NCBI RefSeq assembly: GCF_025947345.1
Contig: NZ_CP110011.1
Span: forward strand, 3,100,001 to 3,164,000
DNA: 64,000 nt
Direction: 5' to 3'
Source: Flavobacterium sp. N502536
GTDB lineage: Bacteria > Bacteroidota > Bacteroidia > Flavobacteriales > Flavobacteriaceae
Each line of letters begins with the position of its first letter. Position 1 is the first letter of the stretch. The notes under the pieces are model-generated. The model saw only the letters and a program-made list of their open reading frames with translations, did not search any database and was not told the DNA's origin. The position numbers and the translations under genes are program-made. Shown piece by piece: positions 1 to 9,732 of the stretch.

Positions 1-692
1 TTATTTTTTCTATTACAAGTTATCAGATATTCACGCAAGTCAATAAAAATAAGATTGAAGTTGCCGTTACCAAAACATTCAATGACGATATCCGCCTTTT
101 ATGCTTGTCAGACGGAACGAGAGTATGGCTTAATGAAAATTCAGAAATTGGATATCCCATTCAATTTGCAAAAAATGAAAGGTTAGTAACTTTAAAAGGA
201 GAAGCTTTTTTTGAAGTCAAACGTGATCCTTCCCGTCCATTTATTATCACATCAGGAACAATAAAAACCACTGTTTTAGGAACATCATTTAATGTAAAAG
301 CATACGATGAGAACAAACCGGAAGTAAATGTGAGAACCGGTAAAGTACAGGTTGAAAGTTTGAAAAACACGGTTTTACTGGAACGAGGTGATAAGGCAGT
401 TTATAGACCAGATAATTTGTTACTTCAAAAACAAAAAACAAATGTATTAGAACCCGAATGGAAAAAGGTTTTGATATATGTGGATGGATTGACCTTAGAA
501 GAAGTTTTAACCAAACTAAAGACAGACCACCAATTTGAGGTAAATTACCTCACAGCTGATTTAAAAAATCTGACAATTAAAGGAACTCTTGATACCCGAC
601 AAGGTTTGTATGAGATGCTTCAAACCATTGCTTTTGCTCTCGAAATTAAAATCAGGTCGACGGGCAATAATACTTATTTAGTCAGCAAATAA
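1..692 (+). CDS. FecR-like anti-sigma factor, C-terminal part (5' end outside window)
   Basis: The frame is open from the first bases, so the window cuts the gene; a TTG at 105 is internal and not the start. The visible part carries the FecR signature: a segment ending LSDGTRVWLNENSEIGYP, then GEAFFEVKRDPSRPFII, then TTVLGTSFNVKAY. It ends in the short C-terminal domain (STN-like, around VNYLTADLKNLTIKGTL) that Bacteroidota FecR proteins use to contact the TonB receptor. FecR proteins sit in the inner membrane and relay a signal from a loaded receptor to a FecI-type sigma factor. The receptor that follows at 839 begins with the matching STN domain, so the two are probably partners. The sigma-factor gene would lie upstream of the window. 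Confidence 0.88.
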   Translation, partial: IFSITSYQIFTQVNKNKIEVAVTKTFNDDIRLLCLSDGTRVWLNENSEIGYPIQFAKNERLVTLKGEAFFEVKRDPSRPFIITSGTIKTTVLGTSFNVKAYDENKPEVNVRTGKVQVESLKNTVLLERGDKAVYRPDNLLLQKQKTNVLEPEWKKVLIYVDGLTLEEVLTKLKTDHQFEVNYLTADLKNLTIKGTLDTRQGLYEMLQTIAFALEIKIRSTGNNTYLVSK

Positions 693-838
693 GCCAACAC
701 AAATTTATTGAAAAACGATCGTCGCTCAAACAAGTATTCCAAACTTACATTTTTAGCGACAGGATGCCTGCTGAATTTCTGCAGCAACATTACCCTAATA
801 CAAATTAAATTAATTACATAAACTAACAATCATCAATT

Positions 839-3800
839 ATGAACAATTGCATTTCCAGGCAATTTGCCTTTTGGATTTTATTTTTTGGTTTTTTTCTCGG
901 AATAAACACAATTTACGCACAAACCGGAACAGTATCGGTTGATTTTAAAAATTCATCACCTCAAAAAGTTATCGATAACTTAAAATCCCGCACGCCTTAT
1001 CAATTTGTCTATCAAAAGGATCTCGATTTAAGTTTACCTCTTGTTACCCTTAAAAAAGATAATGTTTCAATAGATGAAATTTTAAGTGATTTACAAACGC
1101 TGACAAACTTAAATTTCAGAAGAAATGAAAATAATATAGCCGTAAACAGTAAAGAATCGGCTAAAAAAAAAAAGAAAGGAAAAATCACAGGTAAAGTAGT
1201 AGATGTCAACGGACTTTCATTACCGGGTGCCAATATTAATGTTACCGGAATGGGTTTGGGAACACAATCAGACATAGATGGTAACTATATCTTAGAATTG
1301 GAACCAGGTGAATATACGATTGAGATTAGTATTATATCGTTTCAAACGCAAAGAATCACCGGAGTTAAAGTAAATGAAGGGGCGGAAACACCTTTAGTAG
1401 TTTCTCTAAAAGAAGATGCACAATCGCTTAACGAAGTAATTATCATCCAAGATTATAAAAAGGCAACAGCATCGGTTCAGGGAATGCTGTTACAGCAAAA
1501 AAAAGCAGCTCAATTCTCTGATGGAATTTCCTCAGAACAAATCGCAAGAACTCCGGATAAAGATGTGGGAAGTGCGCTAAAGCGTATAACGGGTGTAACA
1601 ACGGTGGGGGATAAATACGTTGTGGTGCGTTCTATGGCAGAACGATGGAATCAGGCTGTTATGGACGGAATCACACTGCCAAGTACAGACGCTTATCAGC
1701 AAAACTTTTCTTTTGATATAATTCCGACTGCCATCGTTGAAAGTATTGTCGTGAGTAAATCTGCAACTCCCGATATGTATGCCAATTTCGCCGGAGGATA
1801 TGTGGAGGTAAAAACCATGGATATTCCGAAGGAAAACTTCACCAATTTCTCTATCGGTACTTCTTATAATAGTGAAAGTACTTTTAAAGAAAGACTAACC
1901 AAAAAAGAAGGAGATCATGATTATTTGGGTTTTGATGATGGAAGACGCGATTATCCCACGAATCTGACGGCATTGGAAATACCAAAGACAGCAGCTGAAT
2001 CAGGTCCTTTTATAGCGCAGTCCAAACAATTTACACAGGATAATTTTAGTACTTATAAAACCTATGGTGCCCCGGGAACAACGCTTCAATTTGGTATTGG
2101 ACGAACGTATAAACTGAAGGACGATAACAAGTGGGGATTTGTAGGTTCCTTAATCTTTAAGAATACACAGGAAAAATTAGATATTGAACATACAGAAAGA
2201 GGGAATTATAAAAGTAATTCAGAGTTTTTGGCAGAAACGAAAAAGACGCCCTATTCTACTTTTACAAAATATGGGTTCAAGAATTCAGGAGCAAATTACA
2301 ACTACAATTCCACTTTAGGCGGAATGTTCAATGCGGCAATACAATTGGGCAATCATAAAATTACAAGCCGTAATACCGTAATGCACATTTACAACAATCA
2401 ATTGAATCAAATTGCAGGCTGGGACATTGGTGAAAGCACTTCGGATATTGTAAGCGGGAACGATCTGGGGTCTGTAACCGAATCTAATTATCCGGTTTAC
2501 ACCACTTTTATTCAGAATAAAATTGAAGGAAATCACAAATTCGACAAACTGGAAATCAACTGGTACGGTGCTTACGGAAACGTAACAAAAGATACCAAAG
2601 ACGCGACATTTCTAGAAATCATGAAACAAAAAGTAGGAGACGATGAGTTACTTTATTATGATGTTTATAATGCCGGAGCAAGATTTCCTTTCAGCAGAAG
2701 TAATTTTACTAATGACGAGATCGATTACAATGCCGCGATTAATTTCAAATACTCTTTTGACTTTAGTGATTTTTTTACAAACGATATAAAGGCAGGTTAT
2801 TTTGGAACCTATAAAAAAGCAACCAACCAACAGGAATCGGCAAAATTGGTTACCGTAGGTCAAACTTCCGACAGAGCAAAAATTTACGATCCTTTGACAA
2901 AATTTTTAGACGGATCCAATTATTATTACGGTGGTTTTGGCTGGCAGGATTTTGGAATTTATGGCAACAAATATGTTGGAGATGTAAAAATACATTCCCC
3001 ATTTTTAATGCTCGATGATAAAATAAGTCGCTTTGCAAGACTGGTTTGGGGAGTAAGAGCCGAAAGTTATATTTATACACAAATTGAAAGTCAGTCTGAA
3101 ACGCCGGATGGATTTTCAGAAATTCAGGGAGACGATAAAGTTTGGCAATTTCTGCCATCAGCGAGTTTAATTATAAGTCCCACCAATAAAACGAATGTAA
3201 GATTCGGTTACAATAAATCGGTTTTACGTCCTCAATTTGCCGAGCGTTTGACCATTCCGTATTACGACCCAATCCGTTCTGCTAAAATTTATAACTACAC
3301 AGGAGGATTAGTTTCCAGTATTGCCAATAATTATGATTTAAAATTCGAATGGTTTCCTTCAGGCGGCGAGATTTTATCTTTTGGAGTATACCATAAAAAA
3401 ATTGATGATCCGATTGAAGCTGTTGGTTATTTGAATCCGTCAGGAGTTAGGGATATCTATAATATCAATTCAAATAATGCCAAGCTTTGGGGTGTAGAAT
3501 TAGAGTTTTACAAAAGTCTTTCTTTTTTGGGTGATGGCGAAATTTTAAAAGATTTATTTGTTTATGGGAACGCTTCCGTAAACGATACAAAAGTGACATC
3601 GTATGTTAATTTAGATGGAACAGGCGGACTTTATGAAGCCAACAGACCACTTTACGGGCAATCGCCTTACACCTACAATTTAGGTTTAGATTATGTAGGA
3701 GAACGTTTAGGATTTAGCCTTAGACACAATGCTATTGGCGATCAGTATATACTGGTAGGTTTTGAGTATTTCGCTGAGGAAATCCGCAAACCTTATGCTG

Positions 3801-4072
3801 TAACAGATGCTCAGGTGAGTTATAAATTTTTTAAAGAAAGAAACCTGGAACTAAAATGCAGCATGAAAAACATGTTTGATGCCGGTATCGAAACCTATAA
3901 CAACGCCAACAGTTACAGTAAAATTGAGAATGTTCCCGACGGAACAAATCCAAGAGCGAGATTCAGTCTGGGAGCCGGTGCTACTACAAAATTTGATCAG
4001 GATATCGACAGAGAAGTATTTAAAGCTAAAAACGGAAGAACCATAAGTGTATCAATCAATTATTCGTTCTAA
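839..4072 (+). CDS. TonB-dependent outer-membrane receptor with STN and carboxypeptidase-regulatory-like domains
   Basis: This 1077-residue protein begins with a signal peptide (about residues 1-28). An STN domain (about 30-105) follows, then a CarboxypepD_reg-like beta-sandwich (about 116-205; ITGKVVDVNGLSLPGANI, SDIDGNYIL). A TonB plug (about 225-345; SSEQIARTPDKDVGSALKRI, FAGGYVEVKT) leads into a long beta-barrel ending in aromatic SVSINYSF, typical of an outer-membrane protein. The STN domain implies transcriptional feedback through the FecR-like protein just upstream, 147 bases away. Such receptors import iron chelates or other large ligands by TonB energy; the substrate cannot be read from the sequence. 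The next genes encode secreted or lipid-anchored proteins, probably part of the same surface system. Confidence 0.92.
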   Translation: MNNCISRQFAFWILFFGFFLGINTIYAQTGTVSVDFKNSSPQKVIDNLKSRTPYQFVYQKDLDLSLPLVTLKKDNVSIDEILSDLQTLTNLNFRRNENNIAVNSKESAKKKKKGKITGKVVDVNGLSLPGANINVTGMGLGTQSDIDGNYILELEPGEYTIEISIISFQTQRITGVKVNEGAETPLVVSLKEDAQSLNEVIIIQDYKKATASVQGMLLQQKKAAQFSDGISSEQIARTPDKDVGSALKRITGVTTVGDKYVVVRSMAERWNQAVMDGITLPSTDAYQQNFSFDIIPTAIVESIVVSKSATPDMYANFAGGYVEVKTMDIPKENFTNFSIGTSYNSESTFKERLTKKEGDHDYLGFDDGRRDYPTNLTALEIPKTAAESGPFIAQSKQFTQDNFSTYKTYGAPGTTLQFGIGRTYKLKDDNKWGFVGSLIFKNTQEKLDIEHTERGNYKSNSEFLAETKKTPYSTFTKYGFKNSGANYNYNSTLGGMFNAAIQLGNHKITSRNTVMHIYNNQLNQIAGWDIGESTSDIVSGNDLGSVTESNYPVYTTFIQNKIEGNHKFDKLEINWYGAYGNVTKDTKDATFLEIMKQKVGDDELLYYDVYNAGARFPFSRSNFTNDEIDYNAAINFKYSFDFSDFFTNDIKAGYFGTYKKATNQQESAKLVTVGQTSDRAKIYDPLTKFLDGSNYYYGGFGWQDFGIYGNKYVGDVKIHSPFLMLDDKISRFARLVWGVRAESYIYTQIESQSETPDGFSEIQGDDKVWQFLPSASLIISPTNKTNVRFGYNKSVLRPQFAERLTIPYYDPIRSAKIYNYTGGLVSSIANNYDLKFEWFPSGGEILSFGVYHKKIDDPIEAVGYLNPSGVRDIYNINSNNAKLWGVELEFYKSLSFLGDGEILKDLFVYGNASVNDTKVTSYVNLDGTGGLYEANRPLYGQSPYTYNLGLDYVGERLGFSLRHNAIGDQYILVGFEYFAEEIRKPYAVTDAQVSYKFFKERNLELKCSMKNMFDAGIETYNNANSYSKIENVPDGTNPRARFSLGAGATTKFDQDIDREVFKAKNGRTISVSINYSF

Positions 4073-4512
4073 AATGGGTTTTTAGCGGCTCTTTTACTTC
4101 AAGTTTAACTGATATAGCGGGATGTATTAAGAAACCGTTAACAATAAAAAAAGACATGATATTTTGGTTTTTCAAAAGCTAATGTATGTAGTTGTAAGTC
4201 TCAGATTTCTTTTTTGTTTAGTGCATTAAACAAAGATGTAAAAATGAACTTTAAGATGTTCTTTTAAAAATACAAAGTTCTTCATTATAAGATAAGGTTT
4301 TAAAAGAATGGAAAGTAAACCTTTTACTGCGTTAAAAAAAACCTATGAGTAAAAAGACGGAATAATAGGTATAAACCCCGATGGTAAAGCGGGATCGTTT
4401 ATTGAAAAAGTTCTTTACTAAAAAAAGAGAAAGACCTAAGGAGAGATATTTTGCTGCTCTCTCCAAAGGCCTAATTTGTAATAGCAGCAAATATAGCATT
4501 AATAAAATTATT
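4073..4512. other. Intergenic leader with an imperfect hairpin
   Basis: About 440 bases without a credible gene. An imperfect stem-loop spans roughly 4434-4473, with paired arms GGAGAG and CTCTCC around a loop ATATTTTGCTG and partly paired flanks. It would lie in the 5' leader of the lipoprotein gene at 4513. An ATG at 4381 is in frame with that gene but would put 44 lysine-rich residues ahead of a perfect lipoprotein signal, so I treat it as non-coding. I see no clear consensus promoter. Confidence 0.4.
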
Positions 4513-5820
4513 ATGAAAAAAATTTTTCTATGTGCAATGATAGCTCTGGCTCTGGGCTCTTGCCAAAATGATGATTCATCTGCTGATTCTTCTTTTTCAA
4601 TGAAAGCTTCTGGTGCTGATTACACAGGATATCCGGCAACAGTACAAACTGTAAGTGGTGATATTACAACAAACACTACTTGGACTAGTGATAAAGTTTG
4701 GGAAATTGAAGGAGTAGTACGTGTAAAATCAGGGGCTACATTAACCATACAGCCAGGTACATTTATTAAAGCTAAACCATTAGCAGCTGGAGTTGCTTCA
4801 GGAGTTCTTGTAATTACTAAAACAGGTAAGATCGATGCTCAGGGAACTGAAACAGCGCCAATTATTTTTACAAGTTACAATTTATTAGATGGCAACGCAG
4901 CTACAGGAGCTACTCCGGGAGATTTTGCAGGAGTAGTTATTTTGGGTGATGCTCAGGTAAATAACGGTTCAGTTACTAACATCATCGAAGGATTAGGAGA
5001 TCAGCCAACTGTTTCTGATTTTTATTATGGAGGTTCAAACAATGCTCATAACGGTGGAATCTTAAACTATGTTCGTATCGAATTTGCAGGACGTATTTTA
5101 GATGCTGCAACAGGAGTTGAAATCAACGGATTAACTTTAGGAGGTGTAGGTTCTGGTACTGTGATCGATCACATTCAGGTATCTTACGGAAGAGACGATT
5201 CATTCGAATTTTTTGGAGGAACTGTAAATGCAGGACATTTAGTTTCTTTTGCACCAGACGATGATAATTTTGACTTTGATCTTGGTTATACAGGAACAAT
5301 CACAAAAGCTATTGCAATTGCTGACAGTAATTCTACACATAGTTTAAGCGGAGGAAATCCGGATTCTAATGGTATTGAGTTAGACAACAATGCTACAGGA
5401 ACAGTTACAGCATTGATCACACGTCCGGTAATCAACCAATTATCAATTATTGGTGTAAGCTCAACTGTAGTAGCTGATTTATACGAAAATGCTATTCACG
5501 TGCGCAGAGCAGGTAACATAAGCCTTACTGATGTTACTGTTACAGGATACAACAGAGGAGTTAATTTTGAGTCTCCTTCATTGCCAGGTGGTTCAACGTA
5601 TTCTAAAGTTTCTATTCACGGTTTTGACAATGTAGCATTACCTGTAGGAACAACTTTTACAGGAATTGGTACTGCAACTTCTACGGTGAACCCAGCTACA
5701 AAATGGGCCTTAACACAACCATTCTTTAATGATGGTGCGTTAAACCTTGGTGGAGCTACAGGAGCATTTAAAACAGAAGCTGCGTGGACTAACACATGGA
5801 CTAAGTTTACAAATTTTTAA
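4513..5820 (+). CDS. Lipoprotein with parallel beta-helix-like repeats, unknown function
   Basis: I chose the ATG at 4513 because the protein then starts with a lipoprotein signal (MKKIFLCAMIALALGSC) whose lipobox cysteine is residue 17. The mature chain is about 418 residues of Gly/Thr/Val-rich, regularly spaced segments (TWTSDKVWEIEGVVRVKSGA, TLTIQPGTFIKA, GKIDAQGTETAPIIFTS), the pattern of a right-handed parallel beta-helix. Similar proteins occur in Bacteroidota next to TonB receptors, but I know of no assigned activity. It follows the receptor at 839 and is closed by a perfect hairpin terminator at 5842. It could be a surface ligand-binding accessory of the receptor; that is inference from position only. 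Confidence 0.82.
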   Translation: MKKIFLCAMIALALGSCQNDDSSADSSFSMKASGADYTGYPATVQTVSGDITTNTTWTSDKVWEIEGVVRVKSGATLTIQPGTFIKAKPLAAGVASGVLVITKTGKIDAQGTETAPIIFTSYNLLDGNAATGATPGDFAGVVILGDAQVNNGSVTNIIEGLGDQPTVSDFYYGGSNNAHNGGILNYVRIEFAGRILDAATGVEINGLTLGGVGSGTVIDHIQVSYGRDDSFEFFGGTVNAGHLVSFAPDDDNFDFDLGYTGTITKAIAIADSNSTHSLSGGNPDSNGIELDNNATGTVTALITRPVINQLSIIGVSSTVVADLYENAIHVRRAGNISLTDVTVTGYNRGVNFESPSLPGGSTYSKVSIHGFDNVALPVGTTFTGIGTATSTVNPATKWALTQPFFNDGALNLGGATGAFKTEAAWTNTWTKFTNF

Positions 5821-5841
5821 TAAGAGGTTAATTAAAATTAT

Positions 5842-5873
5842 ACATGGGCAGAATATTTCTGCCCATGTTTTTA
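5842..5873 (+). terminator. Rho-independent terminator after the beta-helix lipoprotein
   Basis: A perfect 12-bp stem (5842-5853 ACATGGGCAGAA and 5857-5868 TTCTGCCCATGT) with a TAT loop is followed by a T-rich run. An ATG lies inside the 5' arm (5844), which argues against using it as the start of the next gene. Confidence 0.9.
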
Positions 5874-5885
5874 ATACATAAAAAA

Positions 5886-6749
5886 ATGAAAAAAACTATA
5901 CTTTTATTTGTGCTTGCTTTTGTTTCTGCAGTTTCATCAGCTCAGGTTACCGTTTGGGAAGATAATTTTGATGATGCAGATTTAGCTGGCTGGACATTAC
6001 TGGACAGGGACGAAGACGGAATAAACTGGATTGCCAGAAAAAATATAAACCTTGATGAAAGCGGAAGCGCGATAGTAGATGGAGAACACAGTATTTTAGG
6101 AAACTACCTAATGAATCTGGATGATTTAAGCACAGTAGTTCGTTTAGTGGAGAACTGGGCTATTACACCAGCAATAAATTTAGCACAACATTCCGGCAAA
6201 AAAATACAGGTGGTTCTAAATGCACAAACCAGTATTTATGATACTAATCAGGATCTATTAGTATACGGATCTACTTCAAAAGACCCTGATACATTTACAC
6301 TTTTGAGTACCCTTAAATTACAAAGACAAACAGAACTTGAAGCAGAATTTAAGGACTACAGTGTCGATATTTCTCAATATGCCGGCGAATCGGTGGTATA
6401 CCTAGCCGTATCCAATGTAGCAGACGAAAATCTGAATTTCATAGGTTTTGAAATAGATAAAATTTCAATTGTAGCAGGAGGAAATTTAGGAATAGGGGAT
6501 CATATATTGGATAAAAACCGTTCATTTCTTGCAGAAAACCCTGTTAGAGAAAATTTAGAATTGCAATTGGCAGATCAATTTAAAGACAATAAAACCGCAT
6601 TGAAAATTTATAATGCAGCAGGCAATCTGGTTAAGGAAGTAAATTACAATAACCAAAATATTTCTGTAGCCGATTTACCTCAGGGCTTCTATTTTCTGTT
6701 ACTAACTAACGATACAAATTCGCAAACAATAAAATTTATTAAAAAGTAA
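5886..6749 (+). CDS. T9SS-exported protein with choice-of-anchor J-like domain
   Basis: The ATG at 5886 gives a clean signal peptide (MKKTILLFVLAFVSAVSSAQ). An ATG at 5844 lies inside a terminator stem and is rejected. Residues about 21-210 resemble the cleaved-adhesin / choice-of-anchor J fold: VWEDNFDDADLAGWTLLDRD at the start, NWAITPAINLA and an acidic FIGFEIDKISI near the end. The last about 75 residues are a type IX secretion C-terminal sorting domain (LKIYNAAGNLVKEV, ISVADLPQGFYFLLLTND, ending IKFIKK). The protein is therefore probably exported through the outer membrane by T9SS and anchored or released. It sits between two lipoprotein genes of the TonB-receptor group. Ligand or enzymatic activity is unknown. 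Confidence 0.88.
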   Translation: MKKTILLFVLAFVSAVSSAQVTVWEDNFDDADLAGWTLLDRDEDGINWIARKNINLDESGSAIVDGEHSILGNYLMNLDDLSTVVRLVENWAITPAINLAQHSGKKIQVVLNAQTSIYDTNQDLLVYGSTSKDPDTFTLLSTLKLQRQTELEAEFKDYSVDISQYAGESVVYLAVSNVADENLNFIGFEIDKISIVAGGNLGIGDHILDKNRSFLAENPVRENLELQLADQFKDNKTALKIYNAAGNLVKEVNYNNQNISVADLPQGFYFLLLTNDTNSQTIKFIKK

Positions 6750-6807
6750 AAAAGGGCAGTAGGTTTTATTCCTGTATTAAAATTGCTGCCTTACTAAAAA
6801 ATAGCAT

Positions 6808-7596
6808 ATGAAAAATAAGATTGCAAAAGCATTTTTCCTTTCTGTTGTACTCGCACTTTTGGGTGCCTGTGCTAATGATGAGCTAACGCCTTATTACGAT
6901 CAGAGAAAAAGAGAAATTGGTAAAATCGTTATACACGGTTATAACGCTTTAAGCGATTCCATTCAAATGACCGTAAATGGCAAATTGATTGAAATAGGAA
7001 ACGAAAAAAACAATACAGCTTTCGTAAAAAAAATAGAAAAAGAGCATGACTTTGTTTTTTTTAATGATGAGGTAAAAACGTTGGTAGTCACCAATAAAAA
7101 AACGAGTCAGATCTTGGGAACTTACCTTTTTACAAACCGGACACCTGTTAGTTCTCTATATTTCTACGCTAAAGAAAATTTATGGATAGACGATGTTTCC
7201 TTTTTAAAACCAGGCACATTGAGCCAAACTGGATATGCGGGTTTTAAGTTTATATTTCCATCACTCAATAAATATTCAGGCAGTACCTATAAGGGCGCGT
7301 TGGATGGTATTATTACAAAAAGCAATGGTCAGGTTTTAGGGATTGTAAAAAATATCAGCAAAGACGCTCCAAGTGATTTTATCGAATTTCCATTCAGTAC
7401 ACCGGCAGCCTTAAAAATGGAACTTGTAAAACACGGCACAAAGGAATCTTATGTTGCAGGACAAAAAGTTATTGTGGCGATGACCATGACAAACAATAAA
7501 TCAAAACTAATTATTCTTGAAGAAGAACAAGATGTAAATGGTAAATTCTCCGGTGTGGGAGGCGTCATCAATTTAGCCGATTACTTTACTTTTTAA
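6808..7596 (+). CDS. Lipoprotein of unknown function
   Basis: The 262-residue product begins with a lipoprotein signal (MKNKIAKAFFLSVVLALLGAC, lipobox LLGAC), so it is probably attached to a membrane by the cysteine. The rest is mainly beta-rich, with alternating polar and hydrophobic segments (IGKIVIHGYNALSDSIQMTV, FKFIFPSLNKYSG). I do not recognise a family. It lies 58 bases after the T9SS protein and 56 bases before an S41 protease lipoprotein. These genes and the receptor at 839 read in one direction and may serve one surface function. Confidence 0.75.
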   Translation: MKNKIAKAFFLSVVLALLGACANDELTPYYDQRKREIGKIVIHGYNALSDSIQMTVNGKLIEIGNEKNNTAFVKKIEKEHDFVFFNDEVKTLVVTNKKTSQILGTYLFTNRTPVSSLYFYAKENLWIDDVSFLKPGTLSQTGYAGFKFIFPSLNKYSGSTYKGALDGIITKSNGQVLGIVKNISKDAPSDFIEFPFSTPAALKMELVKHGTKESYVAGQKVIVAMTMTNNKSKLIILEEEQDVNGKFSGVGGVINLADYFTF

Positions 7597-7652
7597 GGAG
7601 TGAACGGGCAGGGTTGAAGAGTCAATATTTTTTTGGAATTAAAAATTAAAAA

Positions 7653-9008
7653 ATGAAATACTCCTATTACAGTCGAATATTTATTTTTCTTTTGCTTTCT
7701 TTTTTAATCCTTTCCTGTGAAAGTGATGATACACCAATAATTTACAATAAAGACTCTAATGAGTATGTAAATGAATGGATGTACGATCAAATGAAAAAGT
7801 ATTATCGTTGGAATACATCAATGCCGGCTCAGGGTAATTTAACTTTAAACTCTAAGGAGTATTTTAAAAAATTATTACAAAAAGAGGATGTTTATTCTTA
7901 TGCTGTTCATCCTGCATTGCCCGACACTGCACCACAAAGTCTCAGACGGAGCTTTGGTTTTGATGTGTCTTTTGTCGAATTTGAAGGAAAATATTATGGT
8001 GTAATACTATATACATTGGCAGGTTCTCCGGCCAAAAACAGTGGTTTGCAAAGAGGTCAGTTGATCACTAAAATCGATGGAACAGTTGTGAACGCAGGAA
8101 ACTATGAGCAATTGTATAAAAATATGGTAGGTGCAGCAAAATTAAATCTGGAGACGGTTTCATTTTCTTCAAAATCCGGTTTTTCGAATCCAAAAGAAAT
8201 TTCAGTATTGCAGGGATTTAGTTTTTCTCAGCCCATTCCATATCAGGTTATTTCGGATAAAAATGCTAAGATTGGTTATGTTGAAATTCCACATTTTGAT
8301 GTCGGCCAAGCACAACAATTTTTACAAATCTTTCAGGAACTAAAAAACAAATCGATTACTGAACTTGTCTTGGATTTAAGATACAATGGAGGAGGAGATA
8401 TTGCATCTGCGACCGCGCTGAGCATTATCCTGGCTCCAAATATTAAAGCAACTGATCTTTTTATAAAATTTGAAGGAAATGCTAACGGGGGCAATGTCGA
8501 TCAATCATTTGAGCAAGCCTTAAAAAGTAATGAGTCAAAAATAAGTTTTGATGCTTTGCGTGGTGTCCATCCGTCAATAAACAGAATATATATATTGTGT
8601 GGAAGCCGCACCGCATCTGCATCAGAGCTTATAATCAATAATCTGAAACCTTACATGAATGTAATTGCTTTAGGCGGAAAAACTTTTGGGAAAGATGTGG
8701 CAGGATTTCCAATAGAAGATGATCGGATTCCCGGAAGTAAAGGTTGGGTATTATATCCGTCTATTTATAAGTTGTTTAATTCCAGACATGAAGGGGGGTA
8801 TTCTAAAGGAATAGATCCCAATATTTATACAGATGAATTTCAGGGATTAGAAGTTTTTCCTTTAGGCAATCGGTCAGAAATTCTGTTAAGTGCAGCATTG
8901 ACAAACATCTCGGGAAATACCGGTAAAATGAAAGCTGCAGAATTGCGATTACTGACTTTGCCTAAAGCCTATGCTGATTCGGACCCATTATTACGTTTTA
9001 ACCCTTAA
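7653..9008 (+). CDS. S41-family (C-terminal-processing-like) serine protease lipoprotein
   Basis: The lipoprotein signal MKYSYYSRIFIFLLLSFLILSC places the enzyme on a membrane. A PDZ-like region (about 100-165; GVILYTLAGSPAKNSGLQRG, LITKIDGTVV) precedes the S41 catalytic domain (IGYVEIPHFDV, LVLDLRYNGGGDI). The Ser-Lys dyad is visible: Ser324 in TASASE and Lys347 in GKTFGKDV, at a spacing close to that of CtpA/Tsp enzymes. The short helical N-terminal region (YVNEWMYDQMKKYYRWN) is usual for Bacteroidota S41 lipoproteins. Its substrate is unknown. As the last large gene of the receptor-linked run, it might process a surface partner, which is inference. Confidence 0.9.
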   Translation: MKYSYYSRIFIFLLLSFLILSCESDDTPIIYNKDSNEYVNEWMYDQMKKYYRWNTSMPAQGNLTLNSKEYFKKLLQKEDVYSYAVHPALPDTAPQSLRRSFGFDVSFVEFEGKYYGVILYTLAGSPAKNSGLQRGQLITKIDGTVVNAGNYEQLYKNMVGAAKLNLETVSFSSKSGFSNPKEISVLQGFSFSQPIPYQVISDKNAKIGYVEIPHFDVGQAQQFLQIFQELKNKSITELVLDLRYNGGGDIASATALSIILAPNIKATDLFIKFEGNANGGNVDQSFEQALKSNESKISFDALRGVHPSINRIYILCGSRTASASELIINNLKPYMNVIALGGKTFGKDVAGFPIEDDRIPGSKGWVLYPSIYKLFNSRHEGGYSKGIDPNIYTDEFQGLEVFPLGNRSEILLSAALTNISGNTGKMKAAELRLLTLPKAYADSDPLLRFNP

Positions 9009-9043
9009 TATTTTTTAAATTTTAGTCAAATAGTAATGTTATT

Positions 9044-9334
9044 ATGCAAGGAATAAATTCTAAAGAGCATCGGATCTTGCTGACCGCTTTTCATAAATTC
9101 GAACATCTTTCTACTGTTTATAAAAATAAAATTGAAGAGGCCGAAGATGCCAGAACGCGAAAAGCTATGGAAGAACTGGATGCTCTATATGATAAATTTC
9201 AGCTATTGTATACTGAGCTTGAAAAATGTACCAAGGCTTATGAGATCAAGAAAAAATCGACAAGAAGTCTCCTAAACAGAAGCGTTCGGAAATTAATTCC
9301 AATCGCACAAAACAATAAGGATTTGCCCCGTTAA
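9044..9334 (+). CDS. Small helical protein, unknown function
   Basis: A 96-residue, highly charged, alpha-helical protein. Residues about 10-75 form a likely coiled coil (FHKFEHLSTVYKNKIEEAED, MEELDALYDKFQLLYTELEK). There is no signal peptide and no recognised domain. It begins 35 bases after the S41 protease stop and is closed by a strong terminator at 9384-9424, so it is probably a real gene co-transcribed with or following the protease. No function can be assigned. Confidence 0.6.
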   Translation: MQGINSKEHRILLTAFHKFEHLSTVYKNKIEEAEDARTRKAMEELDALYDKFQLLYTELEKCTKAYEIKKKSTRSLLNRSVRKLIPIAQNNKDLPR

Positions 9335-9383
9335 ATCATATTATTGGATTAGAAAACGTGACAGAAGTAAAAGCATATCAAAC

Positions 9384-9424
9384 AAAAGCCTTTAGACATC
9401 GGAGTTTAAAGGCTTTTGGTTTTT
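9384..9424 (+). terminator. Rho-independent terminator
   Basis: A 14-bp stem (9384-9397 AAAAGCCTTTAGAC with 9404-9417 GTTTAAAGGCTTTT, one G-U pair) and a 6-nt loop are followed by GGTTTTT. It closes the 9044 transcript. Confidence 0.85.
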
Positions 9425-9582
9425 AAAGTTTTTTGAGACTTCTACTGGCTTTGATTTAAAAACAATTATCCCTTTCATTTTGCATCGTTGAACTTATCAT
9501 TTTGATAGGAATTAGCAAGTTGAAAATTAAGTAAAAATTTTAACTTATTGGTTATTAGTGTTTTGTTTCATGTTGAGTTGTT

Positions 9583-9599
9583 TTGGCACACCAATTGTA
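9583..9599 (+). promoter_or_regulatory. Candidate sigma-54 promoter
   Basis: TTGGCACACCAATTGTA matches the -24/-12 pattern TTGGCAC-N5-TTGC(A/T) at the spacing sigma-54 needs, except for T in place of C in the -12 element. It lies about 130 bases before the small membrane peptide at 9733, after a terminator, with no other gene between. No rpoN or enhancer-binding protein is in the window. Confidence 0.45.
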
Positions 9600-9732
9600 T
9601 CTAAAGGGGAAATCGAGACCATAATTTTAAGGTATAAAGCATCACCATAAGATTAAGTTTGAAAACGAAAAGAGTTTTCCGGATTTGCTCAGAATAGTAT
9701 AGATAAATGTAAAACACCGTAAAATAAAAGAG

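Noticed and set aside
4381..4512. Upstream in-frame ATG extending the beta-helix lipoprotein
   Set aside because: The extra 44 residues are lysine-rich and would bury a perfect lipoprotein signal that starts at 4513.
5844..5885. ATG at 5844 as the start of the T9SS protein
   Set aside because: It lies inside the 5' arm of a perfect terminator hairpin; the ATG at 5886 gives a clean signal peptide.
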